From Strigamia acuminata (taxonomy: Eukaryota; Arthropoda; Chilopoda; Geophilomorpha; Linotaeniidae), in assembly GCA_949358305.1 (NCBI GenBank), contig OX442314.1, positions 66,906,429-66,970,428 on the forward strand: a stretch of DNA of 64,000 nucleotides, read 5' to 3'. The translations under genes and the position numbers were made by a program. Below, in pieces: positions 1 through 9,100 of this stretch (its first letter is position 1; every line of letters starts with the position of its first letter). The notes below the pieces were generated by a model that searched no databases, was not told where the DNA came from, and saw only the letters and a list, made by a program, of their open reading frames with translations.

Positions 1-21
1 GTTCAAGTCCAACACGGGGTA
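1..21 (+). tRNA. Possible 3' fragment of a tRNA or tRNA-derived SINE
   Basis: The first bases read like a T-loop (ttcaagt, positions 2-8) closed by G1 and C9, as at the invariant 53-61 pair. A five-base stem strand, ccaac, and a seven-base acceptor strand, acggggt, follow, with A21 as a discriminator. A T5 run that could end a pol III transcript lies about 30 bases downstream. The 5' part of the molecule would lie outside the window, so cloverleaf pairing cannot be tested. A chance match is quite possible. Confidence 0.2.
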
Positions 22-499
22 AGCCAAGTGCAATTGTCAGGTAGTCCCTTTTTCTGAGACTTCAAGTTTTAGTTAAAATACTGCTATTTCTCTCTTCTTT
101 CTGAACGGAATCCTGTTGCTCCTGAAGGGTTTGGAGACGTCCATTCCTGGGTCAACGGGGGTTGTCCTTCTCTTACGGCTCGATAAGCCTGACGTGGGTC
201 CACCGATCCCACAATTTTTCCTCGTGCTAAGTGGAAAAACACAATACAATAGGGCCTCTCGCCTGTAGTTCCCTCTAGTTTGGTCATGCGTCTGTCCATA
301 GAATACGGTGAAAGCTGGGGGTGGGAAACTAATTTAGGTGCCCTTCGATTCGTGGCGATTCAGTGCCATTTCCTTCACAAGGGGTGGGCAGGATGCGGCC
401 AGATCGTGTAGTGGCTCGCTACTAAAGCGAGTTAATCAATGCTTCTTCTTTTCTCTTTACGGGTGTCGCGACCAGCGAAAGGTTGGTTGGTAGGCATGC

Positions 500-949
500 A
501 TGATCGTCTCTCTTCTTTCTATTTCTTATCGTCTTGATGGTTCTTGTTGCCATTGTTACGCACAACTGATCAACGTTGATGCCTTTCTCTTGATTCGTCT
601 TGTCCTTTGTCCAGCAAGTCAGGGTTTATCATTTAAGCGGGTAATAGGTGCTTTTCTTCTCTCAATCTTCCTCTATTCAAAGAAATGCAAGTGGTACGCA
701 ATTCTAGGGTCTTTAGACTTGCAACGACATAAGTCATGATTGGTTGAGCTTGGTGTGATAGGTCCGGGGGTGTGTTTGGTCTCTCCTCTGCGACTCATTT
801 TGGTTGGAGATTTGAATGCTCTTCCTTCTACCGGCAGCGGTCAAGGTCAAGTAGCTGATATGTTAGGGGTAGTCGAGATGTTGAGTCTGCACGATGTTCT
901 TCTTCCCATGGTGATGGTTCCATGTTATTTGGGGGTACCCGGGGTGTAG
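500..949 (+). pseudogene. Possible relic of an AP-endonuclease-type (EEP) domain
   Basis: One reading frame stays open from ATG 500 to 949 apart from a single stop at 737-739. In its second half it reads LILVGDLNALPS, which resembles the conserved GDFN(A) segment of exonuclease-endonuclease-phosphatase domains in non-LTR retrotransposons. It continues with a leucine-rich stretch containing LHDV, reminiscent of the later part of such domains. The frame is short, no catalytic histidine or N-terminal N/E motif can be placed, and the match is by eye only. If real, it is a dead remnant. A chance open frame is the main alternative. Confidence 0.2.
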
Positions 950-1245
950 ATGACGTAGACATACAAAAGGTAACAGGTTATAAATTTCTTCTATTCTTCA
1001 TAAGGCTTTTCTCTATCTGGGTAAAGATGCAATGCGCTTTGGTATAAGATTTCCTTTCCGTCATCTTTTGAACAAATTGTACTCTTTCATCAACCCTGAT
1101 TTAAGTTGGTAAACGATCATGCAGGTTACCCCAAATAATCCTTGCGATACTCTCCTGTGGAAATAGTTATAAGTTGTCTCTTTCTCTTCTCTTGCCGCGC
1201 ATAGTGCGCTGGCGGTTCCTGCAGCCAACGGTCGTGCTTTGACCA

Positions 1246-1266
1246 ATGGCGACGATGTCGGCTTTT
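1246..1266 (+). pseudogene. Possible decayed reverse-transcriptase YADD-like segment
   Basis: One frame reads NGDDVGFF and then a stop, similar to the YADDVxxF catalytic motif of non-LTR reverse transcriptases. It lies only about 430 bp after the GDLNA signature, far closer than in an intact element, so a large internal deletion would be needed. No flanking RT motif is convincing. Offered only as a weak lead. Confidence 0.12.
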
Positions 1267-2471
1267 TCTGAGCTCACATCGATCAAGAATTCTATTTCTA
1301 CATCATCAATCTTCTGCAAGCTATACAAAAGCATCCTTGTCATTCTTATACTTCTTATTTGAAATAGTTAGGTTTTTGGGTTCATTTCCTCGTGGGTGGG
1401 ATCGATATAGATCTTCCATTTTATATCCTTAGTCGCCCAAATTGGGGGTGCATATGGAGTTGATCAAGCCAATAAACAGCTCAGGTGCTCCTTCAACCAT
1501 TCTTTCCTTCTTTTTCTCGTGGGTAGGAATTCCTGCGGTTGAAATTATGGCGGAATATTTCAGTGGGTTGGGTAACAACAACAACGATCTCCCCCATGAA
1601 AAACAAAAACAAAAAGGGGTTAGTCTAACAAAAGCTTCATTTTTCTTTTTATGATAAAAGGCGCTTTCTAGAGTCATGGGCGTCGATGTCGAGGTCAATG
1701 GATTCATACAAGCTATTCTTTGACATTTTTAAACAGGTAATAAACAGTATGGCCTACGGTTCTATATTGATGATGGGATGTCTTCTTGCTTGACAGGTGG
1801 TAACCTGGGGAAGGGCTACTGAGGTGACTCGGTGGACTACTGGATGGGTTCAGGGTTGTGGCTGGTCGACTCGAGCTTTCGGCGAAGTGCACGTCGTCCA
1901 AAGGCGGGGTTGATTTCTGTAGCTCTCTTTCTGTGCAGCCTTACTTCCGTCTCTTTTCTGTGGTGGCTTCCCAGGAGTCTTTCTTCTTTTCCTTTTTAAC
2001 GTTCTCTTCCTTTTATTTGTTAATTATACTTAGGTTAATGTGGATGTCGGTATCAAGTTAGTCGCTAAGTACTCTAGTACGTCTATCTTTTGATGGTCCG
2101 GGTGCCAGGGATCTAGGTTTACTCGGCGGAGGTGATTCATGTCGGTGTCGGCAATGGAGTGCATCTGACTTTCATTGCCCACTCGCCGAGCTCTGGTTTT
2201 CATTTTCTCCATTCAACAGTTGTGTGAAGCGAGTGCGCGCTTGTTGTCGTAGAACGCCGGGCGCTGAAGCATCGAAGAATGGCTGAGCAACGGAATTGCT
2301 TTCTTGATTTTTGTAATTTTGGAATGGTCATGCGGGTCAGTTGGTCTGACGCGCGCTGTGTGTTTCTGTCTTTGTGGACAGGATGTCACAGTCGACTCAC
2401 ACTAGTCTTGAACAAGGTTTTTTTTGTCATTTCTCTTTTTCTTTGATTCAGATCAATCCTCTTAGGTTTGG

Positions 2472-2494
2472 GTTGCGCATTTCGCTTTTGCGCA
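2472..2494. other. Short hairpin
   Basis: The arms ttgcgca and tgcgcaa are perfect inverted repeats around a nine-base loop (tttcgcttt). It lies about 220 bp before LTR C. Its function is unknown and it may be incidental. Confidence 0.4.
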
Positions 2495-2700
2495 ATGGTG
2501 CTGAGACTAGCTCGCATCACATGGAGAACTAGCCTGCTCTGCTAGTTGTTTGTATTTTTTAGTTGAGTTCTCGTGTATCGCTTGGTCGGCGTCTGCCTTC
2601 ATTGCGCTATGCTCTCGTAATTAGTAGTCTTTGTGCTCGACCGGCCGGGACGCGTGATGGTGCCTGTTGGTCGAGCGAGTCTTTGTTGCCTTCTTTTTCT

Positions 2701-2714
2701 CGCTGGCAATACGC
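2701..2714 (+). promoter_or_regulatory. Pre-LTR motif of element C (plus-strand primer region candidate)
   Basis: CGCTGGCAATACGC ends exactly where the LTR begins with TGTTGC. It differs by only a few bases from the corresponding 14-mers of B (49672-49685) and of A (minus strand, 6112-6125). A pyrimidine-rich stretch (ccttctttttct) precedes it. No polypurine tract is present. The position is where plus-strand DNA synthesis is primed in LTR retrotransposons, hence the suggested role. Confidence 0.5.
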
Positions 2715-3622
2715 TGTTGCTAGCAACCGCGATGGATTTAATTTTAGCTGTTTTATCTTACCGAAATGATTTGTTTCTTCTCGTAAGTCGTTATTCGATC
2801 GCCTCTTCTCTTGGGATAATGATTGCTTGTTTAACGTTTTGTAGCTGCGTGTTTAGTGTTTTAGCAAGGTTTCAGGTCTTAAAAAGCCTTGATTTGTGTC
2901 CAGCACACTTTCTCGTTGTTTAGTTCTGACCGTTTCGTTGTCGTGTTTGCTGCACCACGGTGTAGGCAAGTCGGTGACGCGTTATCGGTCACTTCCGGTT
3001 TGGGTTTTTTAGTTGTCTGGTTAGGATTCGGATATGATTTATGTTTTATATAGTTTAAGTTCTTACACTAAGCTTGTATTAGTTGTTAGTACGTTCAATG
3101 CTGACATTTACTGATTTTGTTAGCATTAAGTTGAGTTTTGGCCTTGCCTCCTGCGTGAGACATCTAGTGGCAAGGAGACGAAGTCTGTATTTTTCAGTAA
3201 GTGTTGTTTTACAAGTTTTTATTCGGATTCGATTGTTCACGAGATGTTCTGCTCGTGAACTATTTACAGTTACATTGTTTAAGTGAGTTTATGTTGACAT
3301 TTTGAAGTAAAGACATCGTTTGCTTTTAATGTCCCGTTTTGTTTTCGTTTGAGCTGGCCGCGCGCGCGCTATTTGATGTTCGATCGCAAATAGGCCTCGC
3401 CATGCCAGCAGTGTTTTCCCTTGAGCGTGAGCTCTTTTACAAGCAGGTCAGCCACGTTCAGGCCATTAGAGTGGCCAAGTTGATGTCAGGCGCGAACGTC
3501 AAGATCACGAAACGATCCGTCTCGTCGTTCGTTGATCTCGAGGACGGTTTGGGCGGGCCGCGCCGACATTTCTCCCGCCTTCCGGCGCCTTCTTTCACGG
3601 TTTTCTGGTGGCGCCGGAAACA
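2715..3622 (+). repeat. LTR of element C (908 bp)
   Basis: It begins TGTTGCTAGCAACCGCGATGGA, identical over about 22 bases to the LTR start of element B, and ends in GGAAACA where satellite resumes with aagtcaactg. TG and CA ends and a length close to B's 918 bp support an LTR. The rest of the sequence is only distantly similar to LTR B at best. A variant poly(A) signal, AGTAAA, lies at 3306-3311, about 317 bp before the LTR end, matching the layout of A and B. Only one copy lies in the window, so the boundaries rest on this comparison and on the satellite junction. Confidence 0.65.
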
Positions 3623-3635
3623 AAGTCAACTGTAA
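3402..3635 (+). CDS. Open frame running through the U5-like end of LTR C (partial)
   Basis: From ATG 3402 the frame is open to the LTR end at 3622 and stops just inside the satellite at 3635, giving 77 codons. The peptide (starting MPAVFSLERELFY) is charged and of mixed composition rather than low complexity, with codons rich in third-position G/C, unlike the surrounding T-rich DNA. In the missing 5' copy of this LTR the frame would read on into the element's leader, as the equivalent frames do in A and B. I recognise no domain. It may be a chance frame; its interest comes from the repeated placement. Confidence 0.25.
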   Translation: MPAVFSLERELFYKQVSHVQAIRVAKLMSGANVKITKRSVSSFVDLEDGLGGPRRHFSRLPAPSFTVFWWRRKQSQL

Positions 3636-4599
3636 TGAGATCAAAAGTCTATTCTCCCAAATCATCGGTTGAATGTTTCTAAAACTTACATTGGAGCCTT
3701 CTACTAAGGTTTAAACACTATTTCTGAACATTCAGAGACATTGGTCTTGTGGTGTTTGTGCTAAGTCAACTGTGATGAGATCAAAAGTCTATTCTCCCAA
3801 ATCATCGGTTGGATGTTTCTAAAACTTACATTGGAGCCTTCTACTAAGGTTTAAACACTATTTCTGAACATTCAGAGACATTGGTCTTGTGGTGTTTGTG
3901 CTAAGTCAACTGCGATGTCAAATAAGCTCAAAATTTTTTTTTCAAAATTTATTGCTTGGGTGTTGCTAAAACTTACATTGAAGGCTTCTACTAAGGTTTA
4001 AACACTATTTCTGAACATTCAGAGACATTGGTCTTGTGGTGTTTGTGCTAAGTCAACTGCGATGTGAAATGAGCTCAAAATTTTTTTTTCAAAATTTATT
4101 GCTTGGGTGTTGCTAAAACTTATATTGAAGGCTTCTACTAAGGTTTAAACACTATTTCTGAACATTCAGAGACATTGGACTTGTGGTGTTTGTGCTAAGT
4201 CAACTGTGATGAGATCAAAAGTCTATTCTCCCAAATCATCGGTTGGATGTTTTTAAAACTTACATTGGAGCCTTCTACTAAGGTTTAAACACTATTTCTG
4301 AACATTCAGAGACATTGGTCTTGTGGTGTTTGTGCTAAGTCAACTGTGATGAGATCAAAAGTCTATTCTCCCAAATCATTGGTTGGGTGTTTCTAAAACT
4401 TACATTGGAGCCTTCTACTAAGGTTTAAACACTATTTCCGAACATTCAGAGACATTGGTCTTGTGGTGTTTGTGCTAAGTCAACTGTGATGAGATCAAAA
4501 GTCTATTCTCCCAAATCATCGGTTGAATGTTTCTAAAACTTACATTGGAGCCTTCTACTAAAGTTTAAACACTATTTCTGAACATTCAGAGACATTGGT
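3623..4599 (+). repeat. Satellite array, segment 1
   Basis: About seven head-to-tail monomers lie between LTR C and element A. Type 1 monomers (140 bp, with gatgagatcaaaagtctattc in the variable part) and type 2 monomers (147 bp, with a T9 run flanked by caaaa and caaaa) are both present. The repeat period can be read directly: ctaagtcaac recurs at 3761, 3901 and 4048. The block 4200-4599 closely resembles 22560-22940 and 30200-30560, showing recent duplication inside the array. Confidence 0.97.
4595..4599. repeat. Target-site duplication, left copy (TTGGT)
   Basis: TTGGT precedes the left LTR of element A and recurs at 13931-13935 after the right LTR. Removing the element plus one copy restores a perfect satellite monomer (gacattggtcttgtgg). 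Five bases is typical for BEL/Pao integrases. Confidence 0.9.
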
Positions 4600-4892
4600 T
4601 GTTGCGGTCGGTCAACACGAATATAGAAGAAATGGGCATTTGCGGTTTGAAATTCCCGCCACTAAGATTTGATGATCGTATAGCAAAGTACGTACATAAA
4701 CCGTGCTGGAAACCACAATAATCACTCCCGAATCCATTGTTGCATGAGGAGAAAGCAAACGAGAGCACTGTTGAAAGGTATCCGAGTGCTTGTTTATCCA
4801 TAAGCCAGCGGGGAAAAGAGATTAACTACTCCCGACACATTGGAAAAGATGGCGGAAATAAAGTTAAACACGAGCTAAAATTCAACAACTTC

Positions 4893-4898
4893 TTTAAT
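4893..4898 (-). terminator. Candidate poly(A) signal ATTAAA in the 3' LTR of A
   Basis: The plus strand reads tttaat, so the sense strand reads ATTAAA. It lies about 295 bp from the LTR's sense-strand end, nearly the same distance as AATAAA in LTR B (about 293 bp). This shared placement is the main support. Confidence 0.45.
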
Positions 4899-5026
4899 GA
4901 ACGGTTAGATGAAAACTGAATAAAATACACGAATGTAATTGGCCCTCAAGGGAGCCGCACATGCGCAATACCGAAAATGGCACGCGCCAAGCCGATTAGC
5001 GGCGAAATACAGACACAAAATTCTCC

Positions 5027-5040
5027 GTTGTCATGGCAAC
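5027..5040. promoter_or_regulatory. X-box-like palindrome in LTR A
   Basis: GTTGTCATGGCAAC sits in a longer inverted repeat (ctccgttg/caacggag). It differs by one base from the RFX-factor X-box consensus GTNRCC-N(0-3)-RGYAAC. The same site occurs in the 5' LTR (12846-12859) and the solo LTR (23706-23719). It lies upstream of the poly(A) signal, so in U3 or near the transcription start. Binding is not shown. Confidence 0.4.
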
Positions 5041-5787
5041 GGAGGAAAACAAAATACAGGCAAAGTTGACAAATTGTGAAATTAGCACGGATTACAGTTT
5101 GTAATATATCAAAATGACCGCAAGAATGCAGTGAATAAAAAAGCTAATCATAACAATTCGATTCAATAAGTAAAACAATGAAAACGAAGCACAAAACAAT
5201 GATCGTGTAGCAGACGATCGCGATAGCCAATCACAAACAAGTATGATGACGAAACCGTAAGATTTGAATTTAAAATGGCTTTAAAACACAAAATAACATA
5301 AGAATTCAGGTTAAAAAACATCGTAATGGAATAGTATAATCAATTCAATCAATATACATCGCAAACAAATTGAAACAAAAACGAATTACCGATAAATTCC
5401 AACATGGCGGCCTCGAACATCATGTTGGCGGTGAAACCAGTACATTTGAAATTAGATGCACAGAATGTTAATAAAAACCACATAGGAATGTTAAATAGAA
5501 TTAGGAAATGTTATTTCCTGCACAAAATCACAATATTTATTCAACACAACACTTTGAAATAGATCGTAAGCCGCACGAACCGAGCATTATCGGCCGCGCC
5601 CATGCGGTGGCCAACAACGAACGTTCGTACTGACGAAACGAAAACACTTGGGCAATAATAAAGCACACCAGTCGAAAGAGCAGACTTTAATTAGTAGAAA
5701 GCAATTGTAAATAGAATTCTTAACAACTCGGAAAGTATAGAACGAAGCGTTAGAAGTTCTAACGAAACGAGACTAGTAATGGAAAAA

Positions 5788-5795
5788 TGACGTCA
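5788..5795. promoter_or_regulatory. CRE-like TGACGTCA in LTR A
   Basis: A perfect 8-bp cAMP-response-element palindrome in the U3 part of the LTR. Copies lie at 13607-13614 (5' LTR) and 24467-24474 (solo LTR). It would be a CREB/ATF-type site by consensus; activity is inferred only. Confidence 0.4.
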
Positions 5796-6111
5796 CGCGT
5801 GTAGCGTAACTGAACTGCACTTCGACGAATGTACTTAAAAATGCCGTAAATCATGAAAATGCATAAGAAATCAATGAGATAAGACACAAAGCTTTGAAAA
5901 CACTTGAAATAACAGTAAATTAAAATGTAATATCAACACAAAAGACACTAAAATTACTGAAAACACTAAAAAATGTTTTAATAAGATAAAAACCTGAAAT
6001 GCAATAAATGAAAATATTAGGCAAAAATTCCACTACACTATGAATATTTATTATGACATAAAACACAGTAATAAATGCAATTTCTAAAATACTTCCACGT
6101 TGTTTGCAACA

Positions 6112-6125
6112 ACGAATTGCCGGCG
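6112..6125 (-). promoter_or_regulatory. Pre-LTR motif of element A (plus-strand primer region candidate)
   Basis: The sense strand reads CGCCGGCAATTCGT directly before the 3' LTR, aligning with the 14-mers before LTRs B and C. Upstream on the sense strand lies a pyrimidine-rich tract (ttctccttctctgtccttt), the opposite of a polypurine tract. Confidence 0.5.
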
Positions 6126-6171
6126 AAAGGACAGAGAAGGAGAACCACACAAAAAATTCACAAAAGAAAAA

Positions 6172-9100
6172 TCACTCATGTTCTAGGGCTCTCACATGCT
6201 TGACTGACCTTTTTAACTCACGTCCATCGGGTAGCACAACTTTTATCACACGGATTTGACCATCCTCACCGGGAAAAATTTCTTTTATCCTGGCAAGTGG
6301 CCAAAAATATGGGTTAGTACCCATTTTTTCTAGAAGCACTATTTGGTCTACTTTAGGGTTTTTGAAGAACTTATCACCTTTGGATTCATAAAAATTCCTC
6401 AATTGCATGAGGTAACTCTTTTTCCAAATTTTCCAGAACTCCCAAATAAATTGGCGTCGTTTAATGTCCAGTTTTCTCAAATCGGATTTTTTAATTGCAC
6501 TCAATTGTTTGTTTATTACGTATTTAGGCATACCTCCGGTTAGAAAGTTTTTAGGTGCCAAAATTCTACCACCATCAACACTGTCGGGGACATAACTTAA
6601 GGGTCGTGAATTTAGCACTGAACTAATTTCCAGAGCCAAAGTTTGGAGAGTTTCTAAGTCTACGGTGCTGCGCAACAATGTCTTTCGAAGTTTATCTTTG
6701 ACAGAGCGGACTAGACGCTCCCACGCTCCGCCCATCCATGGAGAAAGCGGTGGGATGAATGTCCAGAGCACCCTTTTTTCAGATAGGAATGTTTTCACGT
6801 CATTATGACCGATGAGTTTTCCCCATGATTGTAATTCGAGGCTTCCGCGCTCAAACGTCTTACTGTTGTCAGAGAAAATCTTCCCGGGGTATCCGTGGCG
6901 TGCCCCAAATCTTCTCATTGCAAGCAAAAACTTTGGCACAGAAAGGTCCTCTGAAACTTCTAAATGTATGGAACGGGTCACCATACACGTGAAAAGCAAG
7001 ATGTAAACTTTTTTCTTTTCCTTCTTGTTGCTGCCGACATAAATGGGACCCAAGTGGTCCACTCCTGTGTTTTGGAATGGCGCCGCTGGCGTCACACGTT
7101 CAGCAGGAAGGTCACCCGTTGAAGGGTTGTTGCGTGCAAGTTTTCCTCGTCTGCAAATTTCACATTCTCTTATAACTGTCTGAATTGTTCTTCTTCCTCT
7201 AATAATCCAAAATCGTTCGCGTAGGTGATACAAGGTTTCGCTTATGTCACCATGAAGCAACTCCAAATGCACTTTTTTAATTAACAGTCTTGTTATCCAA
7301 CTATCATAATGCAAGATAATTGGATAAACCTCATCAAATGTCAATAAAGATTTTTTCAAGCGGCTACGAAGTCGAAGTAATCCGTCCTCGTCAATGAAGA
7401 GCTCGAAATTGCGTAGGGTGGAATGTTTAGACAGTTCTCTTTTGTTTTTCACATCATCAATCTCCTCAGAAAAATGTAGCTTCTGGGAAAATTGCAGGAT
7501 CTTCAATTGGTTGTCCTCTAACTCGAGTGGCGAGAGAGGCTCACCGCGCAAAAGTTTGTTTTTCCATCGCAAAATGTATGAGAAAACTCTCAAAAGTCGG
7601 TTGTAATTTCGGAATCGTTTGAAGAATCGACCAATAAAGCTTTCTGTCACTTGAATTGTCATCACAACGATTTTTCGTTCTTCTTCTGGAAGATCCTCTT
7701 GTATAATTTCTCTTTTTTCCAGTTTCGAGACATCAACTCCAAACCACCAAAGTTTATTTTGCATCAATGTTTTTGAGTTATGTGGTCGAGTTAATAAATC
7801 TGCTGGGTTAAATTCTGTTGGTACATGAGACCATTGTTCGGGCTTAGTTGAAGAAATAATTTCTTGAACACGGTTTGAGACGTATGGCTTCCATACGTTC
7901 TTGTCCGAATTTATCCAGGCTAGAGTTATGGTGGAGTCCGAGTAGTATTTCACCTCAGTGACCGGGTAACCGGGAAGAAAGTTTTCTAACAGGTACTTGG
8001 TCATTCGCACTCCAACCACTGCTGCAGTTAATTCAAGTCGAGGAAGAGTCACTTTTTTCGTCGGCGCAATACGACATTTACTCAACAATAAAGTTCTTTT
8101 GCCCTCTAGATTGACGACAAAAATTGAACAGCCAAATGCCTTTGTGCTTGCGTCACAGAAAACTTCTAAAGTGATGTCTTGACCGGAATAAGTCTGCAGC
8201 CAACGTTGTACTTTCAATTCTTTTAATTTTTGTATGTCTTGACTCCACTCTTCGACTTCTTTTTTCTCTGAGTCAAGAATCTTTTCATCCCAGTTTTTTG
8301 TCCTAATCCAGATTGCTTGAACTAGCAGTTTCATTTGAAGCACAACAGGAGCAATGAGTCCCATTGGATCGAATATGGAAGCCATTAATGAAACAACTTC
8401 TCGCTTTGTATTCGGAATTTTTTCAATGGTCGGAATGTTAAACATCATGACATCTTCTGCCGTGTTCCACAATATTCCAAGCATTTTTATAATTCCTAAG
8501 TCCAAAAACTCCTCTCCTCGCATATGAAAACCTTCTTTTTTCAAATTGTTGAAGACGTCCTTGCTTGAGGTCGCCCACTTTACGAGGGGAAGCTTTCCGT
8601 CGTCTAATATCATTTTCAGTTTCTCGCAATGTGATGTTGTGTCGGCTGTAAAATCTCCTCCTGACGTCAAATCATCCATGAAGATTCCATCATCGAGTGC
8701 GTCGACTTCTTTTGCATGAGTTTCTTCAAATTGTTTCGCTTGTTTCCTAATCGTCGCACACAAGAGGAATGGAGAAGAAATGACGCCAAATGGCACGACA
8801 ATCATTCGCAGAACCATTAGATTATTCCACAAATTTTGCCATGAGTATGGCTCTTTGAAATAGTCACGAGCGACCCACAAAAAACGTAGAAAGTTTGTTT
8901 GAGTAGGGTTGATCATTACTTGGAGGAACGCTTGCTTAATGTCTGCTATTATTGGAATACAATAGAGACGGAATCTCACAATAACGAGTATTAAGTCTGG
9001 ATTAAGGGAAGGTCCCGGAAATAAACAGTCATTGAGGGAAAGTTTCCCCTTCTTGGATGAAGACGCGTTGAACACTACTCGAAATTTCGTCGTGTCTCGA

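Larger units (their letters stand above)
1..2714. other. T/G-rich, mostly non-coding stretch upstream of LTR C
   Basis: This stretch has no long open frame on either strand; the frames present are under 100 codons and mostly low in complexity. It is not satellite and does not resemble the internal regions of A or B. Two short peptide-like signatures (near 806-823 and 1246-1266) hint at a decayed non-LTR retrotransposon and are listed separately. I see no promoter, splice pattern or host gene that I can support. Confidence 0.5.
1..3622 (+). mobile_element. Element C: 3' part of a BEL-like LTR element, truncated by the window edge
   Basis: The right end is an LTR-like block (2715-3622) that abuts satellite. 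The 14 bases just before it match the motif found directly before the 3' LTRs of elements A and B, so 2715-3622 is read as the 3' LTR of a plus-strand element and 1-2714 as its internal part. No gag-pol reading frame is visible in 1-2714. In A and B, pol ends only 54-60 bp before the LTR, so C either carries unrelated cargo, is a non-autonomous derivative, or has a foreign insertion. Its left end and target duplication are outside the window. Confidence 0.5.
4600..6111 (-). repeat. 3' LTR of element A
   Basis: 1512 bp. On the plus strand it starts TGTTGCGGTCGG and ends TTTGCAACA, so its ends are the inverted repeat TGTTGC/GCAACA. It matches the right LTR apart from about three transitions (near 4995, 5050 and 5615). 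On the element's sense strand it carries ATTAAA at 4898-4893, about 300 bp from the LTR end, a candidate poly(A) signal. The 60-codon plus-strand frame inside it recurs in all three LTR copies simply because the LTR does. Confidence 0.95.

Noticed and set aside
84-299. 71-codon minus-strand frame near the left edge
   Set aside because: Short, no domain, no conserved context; consistent with chance.
1429-1707. 92-codon minus-strand and 70-codon plus-strand overlapping frames
   Set aside because: Low-complexity Phe/Ser/Lys-rich translations of T/A-rich DNA on both strands; no evidence of coding.
3900-4100. CENP-B box in the satellite
   Set aside because: No match to the NTTCGNNNNANNCGGGN core was found in either monomer class on reading.
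4737-4919. 60-codon plus-strand frame found three times (also 12556-12738 and 23416-23598)
   Set aside because: It is repeated only because the LTR of family A is present three times. It is antisense to the element, short, and has no domain.
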